DNA from: JAUPVN01 sp964423475
Lineage (GTDB): Bacteria; Patescibacteriota; Saccharimonadia; Saccharimonadales; CAIOMD01
Length of the DNA stretch: 19,411 bases
NCBI GenBank assembly: GCA_964423475.1
Contig: CAYRFD010000014.1
Span: forward strand, 1-19,411
Direction of reading: 5' to 3'
Notes under the pieces: generated by a model
What the model was told of the DNA's origin: nothing
Seen by the model: only the letters and a program-made list of their open reading frames with translations
The model's database searches: none
Part shown: positions 1 through 6,164 of the stretch, in pieces
Layout: every line of letters starts with the position of its first letter
How positions within the stretch are numbered: the stretch's first letter is position 1
Made by a program: the position numbers and the translations under genes

Positions 1-22
1 TATGTCTTAGAAAAAAGTAACC

Positions 23-46
23 ATTTACATCACTGTAATTTACATC
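23..46. repeat. Short direct repeat and palindrome upstream of metG
   Basis: The 9-mer ATTTACATC occurs at 23-31 and again at 38-46, a 15-base period. The 11-base perfect palindrome TGTAATTTACA sits at 34-44, overlapping the second copy. The element lies 33 bases upstream of the predicted metG -10 box, where an activator or repressor could bind. It could also be chance in AT-rich DNA. I cannot name a regulator. The first 90 bases hold no coding region I can support. Confidence 0.3.
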
Positions 47-78
47 TTAAATAACTAGCGTATTTGTATTGCGGGGGC

Positions 79-84
79 TATAAT
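79..84 (+). promoter_or_regulatory. -10 box of metG promoter, predicted leaderless start
   Basis: A perfect TATAAT hexamer lies at 79-84 and the metG ATG begins at 91, with six bases between. The transcription start would therefore fall on or next to the start codon. No Shine-Dalgarno precedes the ATG and no convincing -35 box is seen at the usual distance. The GC-rich run at 71-78 directly before the box may compensate. Confidence 0.6.
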
Positions 85-90
85 AATATT

Positions 91-1542
91 ATGAGCAAAT
101 ATTATATTACTACTTCTATTCCTTATGTTAACGCAGAACTTCATATTGGCCATGCTATGGAACTATTACAAGCAGATGTACTTGCGCGGTATCATCGCCA
201 AAATGGCTACGATGTAGTTTTTGCAACTGGTAGCGACGAACACGGTAGCAAAATTGCAGAAAAAGCTGCAGAAAAGGGTGTTACTAACCAAGAGTTTGTA
301 GATGCGCATGTAACTGCCTTTAAAAAGTTGTTAAAAGAATTACAAATTACTAACGACAGGTTTACACGCACTACTAGCCCAGATCACGAAAAGCGTGCGC
401 AAATAGTTTGGAAAAACCTATCTAAATATATTTATAAAAACTCTTATATTGGTTTGTATTGTGTTGGCTGCGAAGAGTTTGTTACAGAACAAAAAGCTAA
501 AGACAATAATGGAGTGTGCCCTAACCATAATAGACCATACGAACAAGTAAAAGAAGAAAATCATTTTTTTGCATTAAGCACATTTACAGATCAAATTAAG
601 CAAGCTATAAATGATGGTACGTTACAAATTGTGCCAGAAACTCGTAAGCACGAAATTATACAGCTTTTAAACGAAGGCTTAGATGATATTAGTATTTCTA
701 GATCTAAAGAAAAGCTTACTTGGGGAGTAGCTGTTCCGTCTGATTCTAGCCAAGTGATGTACGTTTGGTTTGAGGCGTTATTAAACTATATTACAGTGCT
801 AGGATACCCAGATAGCCCAGATATGGCAGCTTACTGGCCAGCAGATGTGCAAATTGTTGGTAAAGATATTTTAAGGTTTCATGCTGCTATTTGGCCCGGT
901 ATTTTACTTGGACTTGGTTTAGATTTGCCAAAAAAGCTTTACGTGCACGGCTTTATATCATCTGAGGGCAAAAAAATGAGTAAAACATTAGGTAATGTTG
1001 TTGCCCCTGCAGATATTATAGATACGTATAACCTAGATGCTATGCGCTACTATTTTTTGCGTCACATCCCTAGTTATGGCGACGGTGATTTTAATTGGCA
1101 ACGCATGAATGAGGTTTACAACAACGAACTTGCTAACGAACTTGGCAATGGAGTTGGCCGTGTAGCCGCCATGATTAGCAAATATCAGGATAATATAATA
1201 GGAGAGGTTCCACCGGCAGAACACGATATTCACGAATATCAGCTTGCCTTGCAAGAATGCCGTTTTGATAGAGCCTTAGAAGAAGTTTGGGAGCAAGTAA
1301 GGGGATTAAACCAATATATAGATGCCGTAAAACCTTGGCAAATAGCAAAACAAGGAGATACCGTGCATTTACAAGAAGTTTTAGCATTGTGTGTTAGCAA
1401 TTTGTTAGAAATTGCTGCACTGTTGGCACCATTTTTGCCAGATACATCAGCCAAAATTGCAGTAATGTTTAAAGACGGTATTGTGCGCCCACTAGAAGAA
1501 CCGCTATTTCCTAAAGAACAAGAAAAACCAACTCAAAAATAA
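91..1542 (+). CDS. metG: Methionyl-tRNA synthetase, short form
   Basis: Class I aminoacyl-tRNA synthetase that charges tRNA-Met with methionine in the cytoplasm. The HIGH signature is at residues 18-21 inside the typical Met-enzyme N-terminus, and the KMSKT loop is at about 295-299. A zinc-knuckle-like insert has a CxxC pair followed by a CxxH pair. The Trp-Phe-Glu-Ala and WPADxxxxGKDIxRFH stretches are typical of the family. At 483 residues it ends after the alpha-helical anticodon-binding domain and lacks the C-terminal tRNA-binding (EMAP/Trbp111-like) domain found in longer bacterial MetG, a common short form. The ATG at 91 is chosen because the conserved N-terminus starts there and a TATAAT box ends six bases upstream; an upstream in-frame TTG at 64 would overlap that promoter. 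The tatD gene follows after four bases, suggesting co-transcription. Confidence 0.95.
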   Translation: MSKYYITTSIPYVNAELHIGHAMELLQADVLARYHRQNGYDVVFATGSDEHGSKIAEKAAEKGVTNQEFVDAHVTAFKKLLKELQITNDRFTRTTSPDHEKRAQIVWKNLSKYIYKNSYIGLYCVGCEEFVTEQKAKDNNGVCPNHNRPYEQVKEENHFFALSTFTDQIKQAINDGTLQIVPETRKHEIIQLLNEGLDDISISRSKEKLTWGVAVPSDSSQVMYVWFEALLNYITVLGYPDSPDMAAYWPADVQIVGKDILRFHAAIWPGILLGLGLDLPKKLYVHGFISSEGKKMSKTLGNVVAPADIIDTYNLDAMRYYFLRHIPSYGDGDFNWQRMNEVYNNELANELGNGVGRVAAMISKYQDNIIGEVPPAEHDIHEYQLALQECRFDRALEEVWEQVRGLNQYIDAVKPWQIAKQGDTVHLQEVLALCVSNLLEIAALLAPFLPDTSAKIAVMFKDGIVRPLEEPLFPKEQEKPTQK

Positions 1543-1546
1543 TATA

Positions 1547-2311
1547 ATGATAAATTTTGTAGATACTCATTGCCATATGCATGAGGCTGATTATGCTTTG
1601 CCTAAAAAAGAAGCACGCGCCAGAGCTAACGCGGCGGGTGTTACTAAAATTATTTGCGTTGGTACAGATGTAAAAACCAGCCAAGAAGCCATTAAGTATG
1701 CTAATAAAACAGATGATACTTGGGCAACAATTGGCCTGCATCCGCACGATGCTAAACTTGGCCAAAAAACCTATGATGCTTTGGCTACTTTATTACCAGA
1801 AAAATCAATTGTAGGAATAGGTGAATGTGGTTTAGATTTTTACTATAATTATTCTAGCAAAAAAGATCAAATAGCTGCACTAGAATTTCAGATGCAACTG
1901 GCGCTAGATAATAATTTGCCAATGGTTTTTCATGTACGCGACGGCTTTGATGATTTTTGGCCGGTTTATGATAGTTTTAGTGGTATAAGAGGCGTTGTGC
2001 ATAGCTTTAGCGCATCTAATAAAGAATTAAAACAAGTACTAAAAAGAGATTTATATGTTGGTTTAAACGGTATTATGACTTTTACAAAAGATCAAAACCA
2101 ACTAGAGGCCGCCAAAATAGTACCGCTAGAAAAATTATTGTTAGAAACAGATGCGCCTTTCTTGACACCAAAGCCATTACGTGGTACAATAAACGAGTCA
2201 AAGAACATTAGTGTGATTGGTGCGTTTATAGCAGAATTGCGTGGCGAAGATTTGTCTGAGCTGGCATCTGTAACATCAGCCAATGCACAAAGCCTTTTCG
2301 GCTTAAAATAG
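1547..2311 (+). CDS. tatD: TatD-family metal-dependent hydrolase (DNase)
   Basis: TIM-barrel metallohydrolase of the TatD/YcfH/YabD family; family members are 3'-5' exonucleases/DNases, and some act as D-aminoacyl-tRNA deacylases. The metal ligands are visible: DTHCH near the N-terminus (Asp6, His8, His10), Glu93 in the GIGECGLD motif, His129 in FHVRD, His152 in VHSFS, and Asp202 in ETDAPFLTP. Its length of 254 residues is normal. The gene begins four bases after the metG stop, and the metG-tatD pairing is a common bacterial arrangement. There is no clear Shine-Dalgarno, so translation may depend on coupling to metG. The family is certain; the exact substrate is not. Confidence 0.93.
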   Translation: MINFVDTHCHMHEADYALPKKEARARANAAGVTKIICVGTDVKTSQEAIKYANKTDDTWATIGLHPHDAKLGQKTYDALATLLPEKSIVGIGECGLDFYYNYSSKKDQIAALEFQMQLALDNNLPMVFHVRDGFDDFWPVYDSFSGIRGVVHSFSASNKELKQVLKRDLYVGLNGIMTFTKDQNQLEAAKIVPLEKLLLETDAPFLTPKPLRGTINESKNISVIGAFIAELRGEDLSELASVTSANAQSLFGLK

Positions 2312-2329
2312 GATAATTTTTGGGTTGTT

Positions 2330-2608
2330 ATGATCAAAGTTTTAGATAAAGTTGCATATTCTGGTAAAATCCCTGGTAATTCGTTTGAATTGCAAGAATA
2401 TCTTATTTTTGAAAAAGAATTAGCAGAATCTAGAGATAAAATAGTAAAAGCAGGTATCGGGTTGTTAGCACAAGCAGTGCCAACAAATAAACCTAATATT
2501 TTAGAAGGCGAGCCGACAGACGCACACGTTGCCTATGTTTTGGGTTTGGTTAAGCAATTATTAGACAGAGAAAATAGTACTAAAAAAGATATGGCTAAAG
2601 CGGCGTAG
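2330..2608 (+). CDS. Small protein of unknown function
   Basis: A 92-residue, soluble-looking protein I do not recognise. It has no membrane segment, no signal peptide and no cysteine. The middle and C-terminal parts are predicted mostly helical, with charged residues at both ends. It starts 18 bases after the tatD stop and ends 9 bases before the next gene, in the same direction, so it is probably part of the metG-tatD transcript. The start rests on the open frame and spacing, as no good Shine-Dalgarno is present. Base composition and codon use resemble the neighbours. It is probably real because the space between two same-strand genes would otherwise be empty, but no function is offered. 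Confidence 0.6.
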   Translation: MIKVLDKVAYSGKIPGNSFELQEYLIFEKELAESRDKIVKAGIGLLAQAVPTNKPNILEGEPTDAHVAYVLGLVKQLLDRENSTKKDMAKAA

Positions 2609-2617
2609 ATATTTATT

Positions 2618-2995
2618 ATGAAATTACTAAGTTTATTACAATCTTCTAAGCAAACTAAACAGCACAAGCGCGAACAACGATACCGCGAGCTTATACATCA
2701 AGAGGCTGTTATTGGCGGAACCTTGTTTGGCAAAATACCAGCTGGTAGGTATCGTGAATTTTTGTGCATAGACGAGAGAACTTGGGTATGGCACGAAGAA
2801 TGGAAAGATGAACAGGGCAATAAAGTATCGCAAACCACCAGATACGATGTAAGGCCAGACGGCGTTTACAAATGCCAAAACAAAGGCGAATACGTAAAAG
2901 TTAGCAATAACGAGGCTCAACATTTATTGCAGGCAGCACGTCTTTATAAAGAAAAAATTATAGATGGCATGTATGCTGGCCTTGGCCGTGCTTAG
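2618..2995 (+). CDS. Conserved-looking small protein, unknown function (WHEEW motif)
   Basis: A 125-residue protein with a very basic, helical N-terminal part (about 1-35) followed by a beta-rich domain containing the aromatic stretch TWVWHEEW (about 55-62) and a TTRYDVRP turn. It has no signal peptide or membrane helix. From memory, similar proteins with a WxWHEEW core occur next to nifS-like genes in Saccharibacteria; I cannot verify this here and know no function. It lies between a small unknown gene and the cysteine desulfurase. A weak -10-like TAGATA at 2606-2611 sits six bases before the ATG, which may indicate its own start point. Confidence 0.7.
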   Translation: MKLLSLLQSSKQTKQHKREQRYRELIHQEAVIGGTLFGKIPAGRYREFLCIDERTWVWHEEWKDEQGNKVSQTTRYDVRPDGVYKCQNKGEYVKVSNNEAQHLLQAARLYKEKIIDGMYAGLGRA

Positions 2996-3000
2996 TACTG

Positions 3001-3006
3001 TAATAT
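3001..3006 (+). promoter_or_regulatory. Possible -10 box of the cysteine desulfurase gene
   Basis: TAATAT at 3001-3006, preceded directly by TG, ends seven bases before the ATG at 3014. An overlapping TATAAA at 3004-3009 is an alternative. There is no Shine-Dalgarno. The spacing matches the leaderless pattern seen at metG and mnmA, but the AT-rich context makes this call weaker. Confidence 0.35.
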
Positions 3007-3013
3007 AAAGTAA

Positions 3014-4159
3014 ATGGCAGATTTAAGTAATTATTTTGATAACGCAGCAGCTACGCCTATGTTGCCAAAAGTTTTGGCTGCAATGCAGCCTTTTTTTAGT
3101 GAAAAATTTTATAACCCAAGCGCTATATATTTAGCTGCGCAAGATGTTAAAGCTAGTTTAGATAATGCTCGTTGGCTTGTGGCCCAAAATATTGGGGCCA
3201 AACCAACAGAAATAATTTTTACAGCCGGTGGAACAGAAGCAAACAACTTGGCAATATCTGGGGTAATGGCTCTAAACCCTGGCGCAGAGTTAATTGTATC
3301 TGCCATAGAGCATGATTCTGTATTATTGCCAGCTAAAAATTATAAAGCAAAAATTGCTAACGTAGATGAAAAGGGTATTGTTGATGTTAATGTACTTGCC
3401 AAGCTAGTTAACAATAAAACAGTTTTAATATCTGTGATGATGGCAAATAATGAGATTGGTGTACTGCAACCTATAAAAGATATTGTAGAATTAGTTGCTA
3501 AAGTTAGAAAAGAACGCCAAAAAAGTGGCAATAAAGTACCGTTATACGTGCATACAGATGCCTGCCAAGCAGTAAATTATTGCGATATAAACATTTCTCG
3601 TTTGGGTGTAGATTTAATGACTTTTAATGGTGGTAAAATATATGGCCCCAAACAAAGTGGGGTTTTATTTAAAAAAATTGGTGTAAATTTGCAACCACTA
3701 ATTTATGGTGGCGGCCAAGAATATAGTTTGCGTAGTGGCACAGAAAACGTTGCTCAGTGTATTGGTTTTGCCACGGCGTTTGAACAAGCTAAAAGTAATG
3801 CCAAAAGTGAGGTTAAGCGTCTTGGTAAAATAAGAGACGAAGCAATAAATGAGTTATTAAAATTGCCTAAAATTATGTTAAACGGGCCAAAAGGTAGCAA
3901 AAGGCTAGCTAATAACATAAATATTACAGTTAATGGCATAGATAACGAACGCTTACTAATGCAACTAGATGAACAGGGTTTTATTGTTGCTACTGGTTCT
4001 GCTTGTAGTGCTAGTAACGACGAGCCTTCGCACGTTTTAAAGGCAATTGGGCTAAGTGACACACAAGCTCAAAGTACTATACGTATAACTTTAGGGCGAA
4101 GTACAACTAAAGATTCTTGCACTTTACTTTGTAAAACTATTTTACAGCTAGTAAAGTAA
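3014..4159 (+). CDS. Cysteine desulfurase (NifS/IscS family)
   Basis: Pyridoxal-phosphate enzyme that takes sulfur from cysteine to form a persulfide for Fe-S clusters or tRNA thiolation. The fold-type I landmarks are in order: YFDNAAATP at the N-terminus, His100 in the IEHDSV segment that stacks on the cofactor, Asp182 in VHTDACQ, the Schiff-base lysine Lys208 in NGGKIYGPK, and the catalytic Cys331 in the GSACSAS loop. The 381-residue length is normal. The residue before the lysine is glycine, where most family members have histidine. No Fe-S scaffold gene is nearby; mnmA, a possible sulfur acceptor system, lies about 12 kb downstream. Whether it should be called iscS or nifS cannot be settled from sequence alone. 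Confidence 0.93.
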   Translation: MADLSNYFDNAAATPMLPKVLAAMQPFFSEKFYNPSAIYLAAQDVKASLDNARWLVAQNIGAKPTEIIFTAGGTEANNLAISGVMALNPGAELIVSAIEHDSVLLPAKNYKAKIANVDEKGIVDVNVLAKLVNNKTVLISVMMANNEIGVLQPIKDIVELVAKVRKERQKSGNKVPLYVHTDACQAVNYCDINISRLGVDLMTFNGGKIYGPKQSGVLFKKIGVNLQPLIYGGGQEYSLRSGTENVAQCIGFATAFEQAKSNAKSEVKRLGKIRDEAINELLKLPKIMLNGPKGSKRLANNINITVNGIDNERLLMQLDEQGFIVATGSACSASNDEPSHVLKAIGLSDTQAQSTIRITLGRSTTKDSCTLLCKTILQLVK

Positions 4160-4196
4160 TAATCATTAGCGTTATACTGTTAACATAAATAAACAA

Positions 4197-4202
4197 TATT
4201 AT
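4197..4202 (+). promoter_or_regulatory. Candidate -10 box of the F1-ATPase operon
   Basis: TATTAT at 4197-4202 ends six bases before the ATG at 4209, the same spacing as at other predicted leaderless genes here. A second possible -10, TATACT at 4173-4178, would give a leader of about 24 bases without a Shine-Dalgarno. Neither has a clear -35 at 16-18 bases. The gap before this gene (49 bases) is the largest since metG, consistent with a new transcription unit. Confidence 0.4.
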
Positions 4203-4208
4203 ATTTGT

Positions 4209-5048
4209 ATGATAAAACGTAAAAATCTTAAAACATATATATTTTGCAGTGCTATATTAGCGGTGCTTGTTCTTTATGGAGTACCTATTTTTGCTAGCTC
4301 TCCAACCGTAACACAGGGCTATAGTTCTGATGTTATATTACAAAGGGGTATGCTTGTAGGTTTAAAAAATGATGATCCTCGCAAGGTAGAGCCAGTTAAT
4401 TCTGACCAAGCAAATCAATTACACGGTGTAATAATTGGTGCAAATGAATCTGCCGTGTTGTTAGGTAGCGACGAAGAAAAGGTTTATGTTGCTAGCGGAG
4501 GTCGTTTTCCGGTTTTAGTTAGTAGCCAAAATGGGCCAATAAAAATTGGAGACTATATCTCTCCTTCTGCTATAAAGGGCATTGGTATGAATGCCGGTAA
4601 AAATAATGATATCGTGATTGGCAAAGCCCTAGAAGAATTTGATGCCTCTAACCAGAGCACTGTAAAATCTGTTATTACTGTTAATGATGCATCAAATAAA
4701 GAACAACAATTAAGTGTAGGTATGATTATTGTAGATATTGCTGTTGGTAAAAACCCTTTAATGAAAAATAATACTTCGTTGCCAGAAGCATTAAGAAAGT
4801 CCGCAGAAGCTGTTGCAGGCAAACCGGTTAATGCAACCAAAGTGTACATTAGTATGTTTATAATTATAGTTACTTCTGCAATTGCGGGCAGCATTATTTA
4901 CAGTGCCGTTAGGGGGGGTATGGTATCTATTGGACGTAATCCGTTAGGCAAAAATGCAATTATGCGAGGTTTGCTACAAGTTGTTTTAGTTGGGATACTA
5001 ATTTTATTATCTGGATTTTTTGGCGTATACTTAATATTAAAGCTTTAG
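4209..5048 (+). CDS. Secreted beta-rich domain fused to subunit-c-like membrane hairpin
   Basis: First gene of the F1-ATPase operon, placed where the c subunit gene normally sits. Residues 1-30 are a basic start plus a hydrophobic stretch (signal peptide or anchor). Residues about 31-208 form an outside, glycine- and valine-rich beta domain; the segment around 100-142 (GPIKIGDYISPSA then VIGKALEEF) resembles a domain I recall from long CPR surface/fibre proteins. Residues 211-235 and 255-277 are two membrane helices joined by a positively charged loop containing IGRNPLGK (241-248). Loop sequence, helix lengths and predicted topology (loop in the cytoplasm, both ends outside) match ATP-synthase subunit c. 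However, the position 18 residues after the loop proline, always Asp or Glu in ion-translocating c subunits, is isoleucine (263), and neither helix has any acid. It therefore cannot be a normal proton or sodium rotor. The alternative is an unrelated membrane protein with a chance GRNP loop. Confidence 0.7.
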   Translation: MIKRKNLKTYIFCSAILAVLVLYGVPIFASSPTVTQGYSSDVILQRGMLVGLKNDDPRKVEPVNSDQANQLHGVIIGANESAVLLGSDEEKVYVASGGRFPVLVSSQNGPIKIGDYISPSAIKGIGMNAGKNNDIVIGKALEEFDASNQSTVKSVITVNDASNKEQQLSVGMIIVDIAVGKNPLMKNNTSLPEALRKSAEAVAGKPVNATKVYISMFIIIVTSAIAGSIIYSAVRGGMVSIGRNPLGKNAIMRGLLQVVLVGILILLSGFFGVYLILKL

Positions 5049-5054
5049 CATTAT

Positions 5055-5063
5055 AAAGGTGGG
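5055..5063 (+). promoter_or_regulatory. Strong ribosome binding site of the b-like gene
   Basis: AAAGGTGGG at 5055-5063 gives a near-consensus Shine-Dalgarno (AGGTGG) six bases before the ATG at 5069. It fixes the start of the b-like subunit and contrasts with the absent Shine-Dalgarno of the first gene in the operon. Confidence 0.7.
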
Positions 5064-5068
5064 TAAAT

Positions 5069-5704
5069 ATGGATAATGGTTTAATAATAGCAATATCTGC
5101 AGTAGCCGCTGGGCTAATAATTGTTATTGCCTTAGTTATTATTTGGTTTTCAACTAAGCCAAAAAAACCAGTTGATCAATCTGGAGCGCTTGTAAACACT
5201 CAGCTTTCTGATGTGGCACAAGAGGGTGTAGAAAGAATATTTGACGATGAATTTAGAGAAGAGCTAAGAAACAGGGGTAGACTTCATTTTGAAAAAATTA
5301 TTGGCGAAAACGCCATGTTTTTGCAACAAGATTTAAGGTTAACTACCTCTCAGCTGAACGAATATATGAAAACAGAAATTATGCGAGTTTTGCAAGAAGA
5401 GTTTTCTAAGTACGAAGAATCTATTACTACGGCTAAAGATTTAGCTCTAGAAAGTATAGATAAAACAAAAACAGTAATAGAACAACAACGTATATTGCTA
5501 GAAAAACAAATGAGCGAAGAAGCCGCACAAGAAAAAGCTCGTATTTTGGCCCATTTTGAAAAGAACATGGCAGATATTGTAAATCATTACATACTAGAGG
5601 CTATAGGCAATGAAATTGATATGACATCTCAGCTTGATTATATTTTTGGATATCTAGAAGAAAACAAGCAGGCAATTATCGAGGATATAAAAAATGGAAC
5701 TTAA
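5069..5704 (+). CDS. F-type ATPase b-like stalk subunit
   Basis: A 211-residue protein with a short outside N-terminus, one membrane helix (about residues 5-27) and a long charged, mostly helical cytoplasmic part (about 45-210), the layout of the b subunit that forms the outer stalk holding F1 stationary. Its place directly before the delta gene is the standard b-delta order. The helical part is not a simple heptad repeat, and the C-terminal portion (about 171-210) looks like a separate folded segment. It also lacks the conserved polar residues usual in the membrane helix of b. Sequence similarity to classical AtpF is low, so the name rests on layout and synteny. The start is set by a strong Shine-Dalgarno. 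Its end overlaps the delta start by 11 bases, indicating translational coupling. Confidence 0.75.
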   Translation: MDNGLIIAISAVAAGLIIVIALVIIWFSTKPKKPVDQSGALVNTQLSDVAQEGVERIFDDEFREELRNRGRLHFEKIIGENAMFLQQDLRLTTSQLNEYMKTEIMRVLQEEFSKYEESITTAKDLALESIDKTKTVIEQQRILLEKQMSEEAAQEKARILAHFEKNMADIVNHYILEAIGNEIDMTSQLDYIFGYLEENKQAIIEDIKNGT

Positions 5705-6164
5705 ATTAACAGACTCTATTGCTAGTAAAGCAGACGTAACGCGTTTGTATAGAGAATTAGATTTATACTGTACTCAAGAGATACAGCACAAAATTAGAAA
5801 AGATAAAAATGAGACAACCGCCGTGTCTGATCAGCTAAAAGATTTTGCCGTACAAAATTCTATAGATTTAAGTAATAAAAAAGATTGTGATTTACTGCTA
5901 AAAGCATTGTCTGTTTTTAAAGAAAAACTTGTTGTTATTCATATTAGTTTTCCGGTAGAGCCAAACTTAAACTGTGTAAGTAAGCTAGTTATTTGGTTTA
6001 GACAAAATGTAGACCCAAACATTGTTGTTCAAATTGGTTTGCAGCCATCTATTGCGGCGGGAATAATTGTTAGAACACCAAGCAAACAGTTTGATTTTAG
6101 CTTAAGACGACATCTTTATGAACAAAGTAATAAACTTCAACAGGTGTTATACAGTGGCGTCTAA
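5694..6164 (+). CDS. atpH: F-type ATPase delta subunit (OSCP), reduced
   Basis: Stalk subunit linking b to the top of the alpha/beta ring. The C-terminal part (about 80-146) has the family pattern: a beta segment, then the stretch LQPSIAAGIIVRT and the ending FDFSLRRHL, which corresponds to the PxLxGGxxxRxxDxxxDxSxRxxL end of bacterial delta subunits. At 156 residues it is shorter than the usual 175-180, and the N-terminal six-helix domain is compressed or diverged. GAGG-like Shine-Dalgarno bases (GAGG at 5681-5684) lie nine bases before the ATG. The start overlaps the b-like gene by 11 bases, and the end overlaps the preferred alpha start by 11 bases. Confidence 0.82.
   Translation: MELKLTDSIASKADVTRLYRELDLYCTQEIQHKIRKDKNETTAVSDQLKDFAVQNSIDLSNKKDCDLLLKALSVFKEKLVVIHISFPVEPNLNCVSKLVIWFRQNVDPNIVVQIGLQPSIAAGIIVRTPSKQFDFSLRRHLYEQSNKLQQVLYSGV
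6142..6146 (+). promoter_or_regulatory. Ribosome binding site that decides the alpha GTG start
   Basis: AGGTG at 6142-6146 sits seven bases before an in-frame GTG at 6154. The in-frame ATG at 6118 has no Shine-Dalgarno and would overlap delta by 47 bases. The GTG start gives an 11-base overlap, the same as at the b/delta junction. Confidence 0.55.

Noticed and set aside
64..90. Upstream in-frame TTG start for metG adding nine residues
   Set aside because: The extra codons contain the TATAAT box, lack a Shine-Dalgarno and fall outside the conserved MetG N-terminus.
4209..5048. Calling the first operon gene an ordinary ATP synthase c subunit
   Set aside because: It is 279 residues long, has a secreted domain, and lacks the essential Asp/Glu in the second helix; only the hairpin resembles c.
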